DNA of 64,000 nt from Piromyces finnis (Eukaryota; Neocallimastigomycota; Neocallimastigomycetes; Neocallimastigales; Neocallimastigaceae), in contig MCFH01000098.1 in the NCBI GenBank assembly GCA_002104945.1, forward strand, positions 16,598 through 80,597. The letters are read 5' to 3'. Below are positions 54,954 to 64,000 of the stretch, piece by piece; position 1 is the stretch's first letter; every line of letters starts with the position of its first letter. The translations under genes were made by a program, and so were the position numbers. Under the pieces are notes generated by a model that saw only the letters and a list, made by a program, of their open reading frames with translations, was not told where the DNA came from and did no database searches.

Positions 54954-55481
54954 TTATAAGGAATCTTTTCTCGAAGGAATTTCAATTACAAATGGTTGGT
55001 ATCTATGCTTGATTAGATTACCAACTTTATTCTTTCTAATTTTCATGGAGGAGTCGTTCGACTTATATTTTGACTTTTTAGAGTTTCTTTCAAACTCTTG
55101 TATTAATTGTTTATCTGGAATCTGATCTTCAGAAATCCAAGTGGATTTGTCAAATCCTTTCCATGATAACTTATAAAATGTTTCACCATTAACGGATTTC
55201 ATCTTTTCAATTTTCTCTGGAATTTTTTCAATTAAATCTGTGTTAAGGTGAATGTTCCTCTTCCTACGATTAGACCTGTCGTTAAACATGTTTTCAAAGT
55301 ATGGTTCTAACAATGAAACATGAAAGACTGGATGACATCTCATTGTCTTTGGAAGTTTCAATTTGAAAGCGAGAGAACTAACTTTTTCAATTATCTCAAA
55401 TGGACCAAGCATTTGAGGTGCTAATTTTCTCTTTAGGTTAGTTCCAGGAGAATCTTTCAATAACCATACCTTCTTTCCCAC
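54954..55481 (-). pseudogene. pol: E2 Pol C-terminal fragment
   Basis: About 175 residues from KKVWLLKDSPGTN: LGPFEII motif and the chromodomain-like tail (FYKLSWKGFDKSTWISEDQI), ending IPSRKDSL as in E1. It is out of frame with the main Pol ORF because of an indel near 55485-55495, where E1 has CCGGGGGACTC and E2 has CCGGGGAATC. Confidence 0.88.
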
Positions 55482-58400
55482 TTCGAACTCCGGGGAATCA
55501 TTCTCTTCATATCGGCATATTTCTTATATGTTTCTTTTGCTTTTTCTAAGTTTTCTTTTAATAATTTAAAGTTTTCATTCATATCAATTACTCTTTGTTC
55601 AGCTCTACTAGGTCTATCATTAGCTGGAATTTCTAAGCTGAACTTTGGATGAAAACCATAATTAGCAAAGAATGGGGATTGATTTATAGATTGTTGTAAA
55701 GTATTATTATATGCAAATTCAGCAAATGGGATAAGATCAACCCAGTTATTCTGCTTTTTATTTATAAAACAACGGAAATATTGTTCTAATATGCCGTTCA
55801 CCCTCTCCGTTTGACCATCTGTCTGCGGATGGTTGGCAGTCGATAATGAATGATTGATATTAAGAAGGTCACAAAGTCTTGACCAAAAGTCAGAAGTAAA
55901 TTGCGAGCCTCTATCAGAAATGATGGAATCAGGAAGACCATGCAAACGGAAGACATTAGCAATAAAAGCATCAGCAGCAATCGAAGCAGTAGGAAGACAA
56001 CGTAAAGGAATGGCGTGAGCAAATTTAGTAAATCTATCGACAACAACCATGAGAGTTGTCATATCTCTGGACTTAGGAAGATCAACAATAAAATCAATAG
56101 AAATATCAGACCAGGGCCTACTGGGAGTGCCCAAGGGGGATAATAATCCATAAGGCTTATGTCTGGGGACTTTGGATTTGCAACAAGTCACGCAAGATTT
56201 GATAAAAGATTTAACGTCTGAATGAAACCTTGGCCACCAAAAGTTTCTGGAAATCAGTTCAGTGGTTTTCTTAATACCGAAATGACCAGCAGCAACAGAA
56301 TCATGATGAAGTTCCAAAACTCTTGTCCTAAGAGATTTAGGAACATAAATAAGATTATTATATAACAAAAATCCTTCATTATCAATAATAACTTTATCAA
56401 TATTTTTAATAGGTGCATTACATGCAGAACCATTCATTTTAAATTGGACAATAGAATTATACAAATCGTCATTTTTAAGTTCTAATAAAATAGAATCGAT
56501 TAACGGTTTGTTATCGCTATGATGAAACGAAATAGTAAGACAAGAAACATCAGAATTAATATTATTCTCTAAATGGTCACTTCTACGAGACAGGATATCA
56601 GGCTTACCGGATTTCTTTCCAGCTCTATAAATGAGTTTAAAATCAAATCTGGATAAGAACAAATTCCATCTAATTTGTCTCTGAGATAACATTTCAGGTT
56701 TTCTAGGAAATGTTAAATTCTTGTGATCAGTATAAATTATGAACGGATGACGTGCACCTTCTAAATAATGACGCCATTCTTCAAGAGCAACTACAATAGC
56801 TAAAAGTTCCTTGTCATATATAGGATAGTTTCTTTGACAACTCGTCAAACTTTTAGAAAGAAATGCAATAGGATGTAATTTGCCATCAAATTCTTGAGAG
56901 AGAATAGCACCGACAGCATAATTACTAGCATCAGTTTCTACAATAAATTGATTATTACTATCCGCATGTTTCAGAATAGGAGCTGACGTGAACAGAGATT
57001 TTAATAAAATAAAAGCGTCCTGATCTTCTTTCACCCAGTTAAAAGCAACATTCTTTCTAGTGAGTTTGTGAAGAGGGTTTGCAATTTTAGCAAAGTCTTT
57101 AATAAAAATTCTGTAATAGTTGCATAAACCAATAAAAGACTGAACCTCTTTAACATTCTTGGGAACCGGCCAATCGAGAATTGCTTTAACTTTATTTTCA
57201 TCCATTTGCAATCCATCCTTTGAAATGACATAACCAAGAAAAGTGGTTTTCTCAACATCAAACTCACATTTTTCTAATTTAACATAAAGATTATTTTCAA
57301 GTAGTTTCTTAAGTACCTTTTTAACATGCACATGATGTTCTTCGATATTATTAGAATAAATAAGAATATCATCAATATATGAGATAACAAAATCGTCTAA
57401 ATAGTCACTAAGGACATCGTTAATGAAGTGTTGAAAAGTTGCAGGTGCATTCTTTAATCCAAAAGGCATAACCAGATATTCAAAATGTCCATATCTAGTA
57501 CGAAAAGCCGTTTTGTATTCGTCACCTTCTTTAATACGAACAAGATTATAAGCGGATTTAAGGTCTAATTTAGTAAAAATCTTAGCATTTTTCACCCTAT
57601 CCAAAAGGTCACTAATTAAAGGTAAAGGATATGAATTACGAATGGTAATATCATTCAACTTTCTATAATCGATACAAAGTCTTAGGGAGCCATCCTTCTT
57701 TTTAACAAATAAAATTGGGGCACCAGCAGGAGACGATGATTTCCTAATAAAACCTTTATTTAAATTATCATCAATATATTTTTTAAGTTCCTCTCTTTCA
57801 ACTTCAGTTAATGGATACAAAGGTCCATAAAATAAAGTCGAATCATCTTTAAGTTTGATTTCACAATCATAAGGTCTATGAGGAGGTAACACTTCACAAT
57901 TTTTTTCATTAAACACTTCACTAAATTCTAAATATTGGGTTGGTACGGCGACCAATTTATCTTTATTAATATCTTTTCCATTATTATTATTATTACTACA
58001 TGATTCATTATCATTATTACATGTTTCATTAATTTTTGTTACAATACATTTAACTTTTTTATTAAAACTAATATATTCATCATCGCTATCATCTTCATCA
58101 TTGATGGTTCTAACAAGGCGGCCTTTAACATATTCTTTTTCTTCATTGTTTGGGACAGAGGGATCTACTTTCGGCTTTTTGGTCAAGCTTCGGTCGAGAA
58201 CATCATGATCTAACTGATCATTCTTTGACTTCTTTCTTGGTTTTCTCTTTCTTTTGCCTTTATTACAATGTCTGGCACAATAACCAGAACTAAAAGCGAT
58301 TTTCTTAGAGTCGTAGAAAGCATTTGGATTATGCTTCTTTATCCACGGCAAACCAAGAATAACATTAACACCGGGGACTTGTAATCCATAAAGTTGAATT

Positions 58401-58858
58401 ACTTCGAAGTGATTTTTGCAACGGAGCATGCACTTCTCAGTCCTTTCCCAAACACTAACAACTCCATCACTAACACCAGATACACGGAATGGTTCTACTT
58501 TTTCCAAATTAATACCAAGGTCTTCAGCAAGACTTGGATTAATGAAATTTAATTCGGAACCGGAATCAATTAAAACCTTAATTTTAACTTCCGAAACTTC
58601 ATTGGTACTCAAGTAAAAATCCACAAGGTTTAAATCACTTTTCACTCCCTTGACTCCAACTTTGTAAATTTTTGGATTGACAATTTTTGGAGTCCTTTCT
58701 TTAACAATTCTTAACACTTTTCTGGGCTTTACTCTATTAGGACAATTAAATTTTAAATGTCCCGGTTGTTTACAAAGAAAACATAACCCTTTTTTCTTTT
58801 CTTCTTCAAAGTTATCTATGTTTTCATTGTAATTTTTACTTGATCCTTGAATATTCAC
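55457..58858 (-). pseudogene. pol: E2 Pol: zinc knuckle, protease, RT, RNase H, integrase
   Basis: An open segment of 1133 residues. Zinc knuckle CFLCKQPGHLKFNC is complete, unlike E1. Protease LIDSGSELNF, RT VMPFGLKNAPATFQ and YIDD, RNase H VETDAS and TDHKNLTF, integrase finger and catalytic residues (ISDRGSQF, TDGQTE) are all present. The first Met is internal to Gag-Pol. Relative to Gag the frame shifts by one base near 58857, and the last 20 or so residues (MKRMIPRSSKWERRYGY) are a frameshifted end. Confidence 0.9.
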
Positions 58859-59544
58859 ATACCTTTTTCGTTTATTCTCTCTACTAATTTAAATACATCC
58901 ACATCCATAGGATCATTAGCCCTTCTACCATTAAAATAAAATTCACTTAAAGAATTCCTTTTCATCATATCTTCAACTAAAATAGTTGAAGAAATCAATT
59001 GTTCAATTGAAGTTGGGTTTGATTCAATGAAAGCCAACTTCTCCCTAAGTGGTGGTAATAAACCTTTCAGAAACATGTAGATTTTTGCGCTATCATTAAA
59101 GCTTGAATTTTGGCTAATACGTTGAAACTCGGTAATGTAATCTAATACCTGACCAAGTTTCCTTTGGCGAAGATTATCTAATTTTCCGTTAGCTACAACG
59201 GTATCGTATCTATAACTGCCAAAATTAGCCTTCAACCTATCTACAAATTCATCATAATGGTTTAAAACCCCACTATTATTCTTCATCAACACTGAAGCCC
59301 ATTCCAAAGGTTTACCAGAAAAGTATGATATAACGAAGTCGACCTTGACTCGATCTGTATTATACAGTGTCGGTCGAGTACGAAATACCAACTCCACTCT
59401 AGTTAAAAATCCATCCAATTCTCTTTGTTTACCAGAAAATGTCGGTGGAGCATTAATAATGTTCCCCGAGTTCCCGGAAACACCCACATTCCTATCACCC
59501 ATTTCTAAATTTAAATTTTTAAACTCACTAATTAAATCCTCCAA
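58855..59544 (-). pseudogene. gag: E2 Gag
   Basis: 229 residues. The capsid domain is homologous to E1 Gag (GKQRELDGFLTRVELVF, GKPLEWASVLM, LDYITEFQRISQNSSFNDSAKIYMFLKGL), with PMDVDVFKL near the end. The last six residues (RINEKGM) are read in the shifted frame. The zinc knuckle lies in the next ORF, with a four-base overlap. A programmed frameshift cannot be excluded, but E1 is in one frame here, so a mutation is more likely. Confidence 0.87.
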
Positions 59545-59610
59545 TTCAAAATATAATATATAATATAAAATTAAAATGGTTTCTTACTACTATTTCAAGT
59601 AAGTAATCTT

Positions 59611-59645
<35 letters not shown>

Positions 59646-59974
59646 ACACTACTACAAATTATCCTAATACAAAAGTTATTCAAACGCGTTCTGCAAAGCA
59701 GTGTCGAACAAGTTTTGTATTACTAATTAATATTGGTTAATTCTTCTTTCTTCTTGCACTCGGTGGTAGTTTCTAATTCTAACCAGTAGTCAAAATTTCT
59801 TCTTTCTTCTTATTCGGCGGTAGTTTCCAATTCTAACCAGTAGTCAAAATTTCTTCTTTCTTCTTATTCGGCGGTAGTTTCCAATTCTAACCAGTAGTTA
59901 AAGTTCTTTCTTGCTTTTTGTACCCGGCGGTAGATACCCTAACGTATTCTCTATCTTCGTTGGGTAATTGTTAT
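59545..59974 (-). other. E2 leader: primer site, minisatellite, A28 tract
   Basis: Primer site ATAACAATTAC on the minus strand (59964-59974) is identical to that of E1 and complementary to the ATAACAATTAC in its own LTR. A 54-bp minisatellite follows, then a 28-base A tract (59641-59614) about 70 bases before the gag ATG. Confidence 0.7.
59761..59930 (+). repeat. 54-bp minisatellite in E2 leader
   Basis: CGG(T/C)GGTAG recurs at 59761, 59815, 59869 and 59925. Units share TTCTAACCAGTAGTCAAAAT. It is different in sequence and period from the 39-bp repeat of E1. Confidence 0.88.
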
Positions 59975-60579
59975 TGTAATGTTGAACACTGAAAGAATAG
60001 ATTAGGATATCTATTCTATTACAATAACACAAAATTTAAAATAAAATAAAAAATGTTTTTATTAAAAATATCTTTTATTATAATAGAAATTTTATTAATA
60101 ACAATTACATCGATAAAATGATGAAAAATATCTTCTATTTATATTTTTCCTAAATACATTTATATTATATTATAACTATTTATTTCTTATATATTATTAT
60201 TTAAAATCTACACTAAAATCTTAATTATTAATAAATATTTAAACTATAACTATTTTTAGTAAAATACAATTGGCAATTCAAATTAAGTACTATTCAATTT
60301 GAATATGTGCCCATGTATTATTGATATATTAATCATTTATTATTTATTTATTTCTATGAAAAAAACAATACTAAAACTAGGGATTTAAATTGAGAATATT
60401 AATTTACTTGTTAAACATTAAAATAAATTAATAATTTATTTTGTTTTAAACTTTAATTATTAATAAATAAATTATGTCTCATTTTCTTTTTCTGAATATA
60501 ATTTGTGTAACTTAAACAATAATACTTGTGGCTTAAGTTACATTAAAGATATCAAACAGAGGCGTTTGATATCTTTACA
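59975..60579 (-). repeat. 5' LTR of E2 (605 bp)
   Basis: It starts TGTAATGTTG and ends TATCTTTACA, with the same TATA plus self-primer layout as E1. Confidence 0.93.
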
Positions 60580-60584
60580 GAAGC

Positions 60585-61149
60585 TTTGTTTAGAACGGAA
60601 ACTTTCTATTGGATCTTCTGTTTATTTCCTCTTGGTGGCATGCCAATCTACTTCCTATACGACTGGCTATTGTTTGTAAGTTTATCAAGGTAGAAGGGCC
60701 AGGAAACATCTGAAGGATATGGGTGGCGATTCTATCGTCCAACCCATCAACAAAAGCATCCATCTTGGCTTGTTCATTCCAAGTGGATTTCATCAGCATA
60801 GTAGTTAAATTCCTTGATATACTCTTGAGTATTGGATAGGGCCATGTTGTTTGATCTTCTTGAGCTTTTGGTTGGCAGTATAGACCATATCCTGAAAACC
60901 AAAAGCAGCCTTCAGCTTTCCAACAAAGGCGCCATAATCCTGTAAGCAAGGATCATGGTTGTTAATCAAGGTAGCAGCCCAATTCATTGCATCCCCGTAG
61001 AGGCGACTAACGACGTAGAAGACCTTTTCCCCATCGTCCCTTCCTATTTCAGGATGGATCATAAAGATCATGTCCATTTTGGCTAAGAATCCCTTCAGGT
61101 AGCGACGGTTGCCATCAAAACCGTTCTTCAAATCAGCAGAGTTATCCAT
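60585..61149 (-). pseudogene. gag: D Gag N-terminal part, frameshifted
   Basis: From the ATG at 61149: DLKNGFDGNRRYLKGFLAKMDMIFMIHPE, VVSRLYGDAMNWAATLINNHDPCLQDY, closely similar to B Gag. Near 60840 the frame shifts, and homology continues in another frame (WNEQAKMDAFVDGL, MFPGPSTLINLQTIASRI). The sequence stops at the E2 insertion and resumes at 54312. It is therefore broken by both a frameshift and an insertion. Confidence 0.87.
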
Positions 61150-61217
61150 AAAAAAAATTAGAAGTAAGCAAATAAACGAGGCACTGAGGTAGCGATCTTT
61201 TTCTTAGAGTGTTTTAT
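61150..61217 (-). other. D leader with probable self-priming site
   Basis: Only 68 bases. ATAAAACACTC on the minus strand (61207-61217) touches the LTR. Its counterpart in the LTR (61391-61401, ATAAAAACACT in plus sense) matches over 8 contiguous bases with a one-base bulge, weaker than the other families. GTATAAAGG (61431-61439) lies 30 bases upstream of it. Confidence 0.5.
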
Positions 61218-61593
61218 TGTAACGAAATATTATAATAATAAACACACACACTCTAATGTATCAAATATATGTATTTTTTTTAATAATGTTTATTTATTAA
61301 ATTTATTATTATAATACGACTAACTCGCTAGGTCAGTGTATTATCAAACTAAAGACGAAACAAAAAAAAACTAATTTTTATTAATTATTAATAAAAACAC
61401 TAAAGAACTATTTTATCTTTCTTATTCTCTCCTTTATACATGAAAATTATTTTTTTTTTTTTTTTTTAATACAATTTGATAAGTGAATTAATTACTTAAT
61501 GATTGGTTATAAAAATATAATTATGAAATTTTCATTAATCTAACCTTAATGATTTTCTAGTCTAACCCTTATCATTAGATATACCTCATTACA
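61218..61593 (-). repeat. 5' LTR of D (376 bp)
   Basis: Same ends as the 3' LTR. It differs mainly in homopolymer length. Confidence 0.93.
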
Positions 61594-61598
61594 ATTGT

Positions 61599-61699
61599 GA
61601 TATAAATTTTATGGAAATTTACGGTACATTAATTTAATACATTATACATTATTTTAAATACGTATTAAATACATTATTCTATTAATACAATATTTTACA
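61599..61699 (-). repeat. C2 3' LTR, right part
   Basis: It resumes after the ATTGT duplication with GATATAAATTTTATGG and ends AATATTTTACA, then the GAAGAGGGGCA polypurine tract on the minus strand, as in C1. Confidence 0.9.
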
Positions 61700-64000
61700 T
61701 GCCCCTCTTCTTAAGTCGAGCCCCTGACGACTTATATTTAAGGTATTCTTGGATCAATTGAGGGTCATCGATTTCATCTTCTTTAAGCCATGTACTTTCT
61801 GAAGGTAATAAGTTTTTCCAAACCATAAAGTAGTACTTAATTCCATTAACAACTTTTTCACTAACTATCTTCAATGGAATTCTTCCTTCAACAGAATCGG
61901 TAGCAATGTTTGGAATTCTAGAAGTTGATTCATTCACTTCAACTTCTCTTTCAACATAAGGTTCTAAGTTCGAAATATGGAAAACGGGATGACATCTTAA
62001 ACTTTCTGGTAGTTCCAATTATAAGAAATGGGTCCTGTTTTTTCAATAATCTTAAATGGTCCAAGTTTCTTATTTGTTAATTTTGGAGTCCTTTAGGAAG
62101 TAAGTCAGGACGCTTTAACCAAACTAAGTCACCAACCTTTAACTTAGGTCCAATAAGTCTAATACAATCGGCGTATTTCTTATATTTTCTTTGGCTTTTT
62201 CTAAGTTCTTCTTTAAAAATTTAATATTATCTTGCATCTGAGAGGCGTGCCTGTTAGCTCTTCTGTTGTCACTATCAGCAGGAATATCGGTATTAAATCT
62301 TGGATTTTGCCCATAATTTGCAAAGAATGGAGTTTGATTTATAGATTGCTGAAGTGTATTATTATACGCAAATTCGGCATAAGGCAGAAGATTCATCCAG
62401 TTATCTTTTCTTTTGTTAATGTAACATCTAAGAAATTGTTCTAATATACTATTTACACGTTCAGTCTGCCCGTCTGTTTGAGGATGGTGAGCACTCGAAA
62501 TATTGTGCTTAATGTTCAACAAAGTGCATAATCTTTGCCAAAATTCTGAAGTAAACTGGGTTCCTCGATCCGATATTATTTCATCAGGTAGACCGTGTAA
62601 ACGAAAAACTTCTCTAAAGAAAACATCAGCAGCAATTTGAGCAGTCGGAATCATTCTAAACGGAATAAAATGAGCCATCTTCGTTAATCTATCCACAACA
62701 ACCATTATAACTGTTTTTTCCTTTGACTTTGGCAAATCAGTTATAAAATCCATAGAAACAGAAGACCACGGTCTTTCAGGAGTTGGTAGCGGCTGTAAAA
62801 GTCCATAAGGTCTATGACGATCAACCTTAGCAGCTCCACAAACTTTACAAGAAGCAATAAACTTAACTATATCTTGAGTCATGTTTATCCAAACAAAGTT
62901 TCTTGTAATTAATTCTTTTGTTTTAATAATACCAAAATGACCATGAATTGGATTGTCATGATGCATTGAGATTATTATGTCTCTCATTTTCTTTGGTACA
63001 TAAATTAAACTTTTATACAAAAGAATTCCTTCTTCGCTTAACTTAAAATTCTTCATTAACTTCTTATACTTCTTACTTGCGGTAGATTTTCCTTGTAGAA
63101 TATTTATTAACTCCTTAATTTCTTCATCTTCTTTAATTTCTTTAATTAAATCTTCTTTAAGATTCCCTTGAATAGACACAAGACATAAAGTATCTTCGAT
63201 TTCTTTAACTGTCAAGCAAGAATAGGCTTCTTCGTCTTCTTTATTACTTTTATCTTCTTCATAATCAGGACGTCTTGAAAAAGCATCAGGTTTTCCACCT
63301 TCTTTACCCGGTCTATATTGTATTTTGAAATCATAACGGGTCAAAAACAAATTCCAGCGAATTTGTCTTTGCGACAATAGTTCAGGCTTTCTAGGAAAGG
63401 TAAGATTTTTATGATCCGTATAGATCATAAATTGATGCTTAGCTCCTTCTAAGTAGTGTCTCCATTGTTTCAAAGCTTCAATAACAGCCAAAAGTTCCTT
63501 ATCATAAATAGGATAATTCTTTTCCGATTTAGTCAATCCCCTTGAATAATAACAAATTGGATGAAGTTCATTATTATTCGGTAACCTTTGAGACAATACA
63601 GCACCAATTGCAAAATTACTTGCATCTGTCTCAACCACAAAAGGTAATTCAGGATCAGCATGAATTAAAATTGGTTCTTCGGTAAAGAATTTCTTTAAAG
63701 TACAAAAAGCTTCATTACATTCTTCTGACCAATGAAATTTAACATCTTTCTTTGTTAGATTATGTAACGGTTTAGCAATACCAGCAAAGTTTGGAATAAA
63801 TCTTCTATAATAATTACATAATCCGATAAATGATTGACTTCTTTAACAGATGTTGGTACAGGCCATTCCATAATAGCTTTAACCTTCTTTGGATCCATAG
63901 AGATTCCTTTATCTGAGATAACATGCCCTAAGAAAGTAGTTTCTGAAGTTTCAAATTCGCATTTACTAAGTTTTGCATATAAGCCATTTTCTTTTAATCT
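61700..64000 (-). pseudogene. pol: C2 Pol, frameshifted and cut by the window edge
   Basis: Homologous to C1 Pol throughout. The longest open parts are 62139-63638 (end of RNase H, integrase with SDRGTQF and TDGQTE) and 61695-62018 (C-terminal tail). Single-base losses against C1 occur near 61729, 62020, 62086, 62190 and 63838, so the copy cannot be translated through. Sequence from 63639 to the edge covers RNase H and the end of RT. Gag, protease and the 5' LTR lie outside the window. Confidence 0.9.

Larger units (their letters stand above)
54313..60579 (-). mobile_element. Ty3/Gypsy retrotransposon E2, nested in D gag
   Basis: 6267 bp with 605-bp LTRs at both ends and perfect GAAGC duplication (54308-54312 and 60580-60584). 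Gag and Pol resemble E1. Two frame breaks (about 58857 and 55490) make this copy defective, although its zinc knuckle is intact. Confidence 0.94.
49862..61593 (-). mobile_element. Ty3/Gypsy chromovirus D, interrupted by E2
   Basis: An 11.7-kb span of which about 5.46 kb is D itself. LTRs 49862-50235 (3', 374 bp) and 61218-61593 (5', 376 bp), perfect ATTGT duplication. Gag-Pol is related to B. It has nonsense and frameshift mutations and the E2 insertion in gag, so it is dead. Confidence 0.93.

Noticed and set aside
58855-58858. Programmed Gag/Pol frameshift in E2
   Set aside because: E1 is in a single frame across the same place and no slippery heptamer is evident; a one-base indel is more likely.

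Overview
This 64 kb window is strongly AT-rich eukaryotic DNA made almost entirely of LTR retrotransposons, mostly Ty3/Gypsy, with one Ty1/Copia remnant. I found no complete host gene, no rRNA and no functional tRNA gene. Large Gag-Pol ORFs read in the standard code, chromodomain-type integrase tails and apparent Tf1/sushi-style self-priming suggest a repeat-rich, AT-rich genome, most likely fungal (perhaps an early-diverging lineage). The organism assignment is inference.

I sort the copies into families by LTR and protein. A: very long LTRs of about 2.1-2.25 kb, separate gag and pol. B: 409-bp LTR, one 1454-aa Gag-Pol ORF, classical chromodomain. C: 835-bp LTR, one 1522-aa ORF. D: about 375-bp LTR, related to B. 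E: about 600-bp LTR. F and G: one truncated copy each.

Left to right: 1-425 is the outer end of an A LTR. 432-5044 is G, a 5'-truncated non-chromodomain element on the minus strand. 5045-13769 is A1 (minus), full length but with damaged pol. 13812-19939 is B1 (plus), with an open Gag-Pol. 20050-20394 is an inverted E LTR fragment. 20400-26681 is E1 (minus), with a perfect 5-bp target duplication. 26682-28466 holds three tandem 595-bp LTR units that lead into the broken element E3 (to 30217). There E3 is fused head-on to element F (plus, to 32686). 32746-35330 is A3 (plus), cut inside gag and joined to a Copia RT/RNase H remnant on the minus strand. C1 (36832-43500, minus) sits in the Copia remnant; its LTRs look identical, its target duplication is perfect and its ORF is intact, so it is the best candidate for an active element.

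From 43511 to the right edge is a stack of nested insertions. B2 (plus) entered the Copia remnant. C2 (minus) entered B2 at its polypurine tract. D (minus, 49862-61593) entered the 3' LTR of C2. E2 (minus, 54313-60579) entered the gag of D. Target duplications of D (ATTGT) and E2 (GAAGC) fix this order.

The main unifying signal is priming. In A, B, C, E and more weakly D, the bases next to the 5' LTR do not begin with the usual TGG of a tRNA primer site. They are complementary over 10-11 bases to a segment inside the LTR, about 30-40 bases downstream of a TATA box, which is where the mRNA should begin. That is the layout of Tf1-type self-priming.
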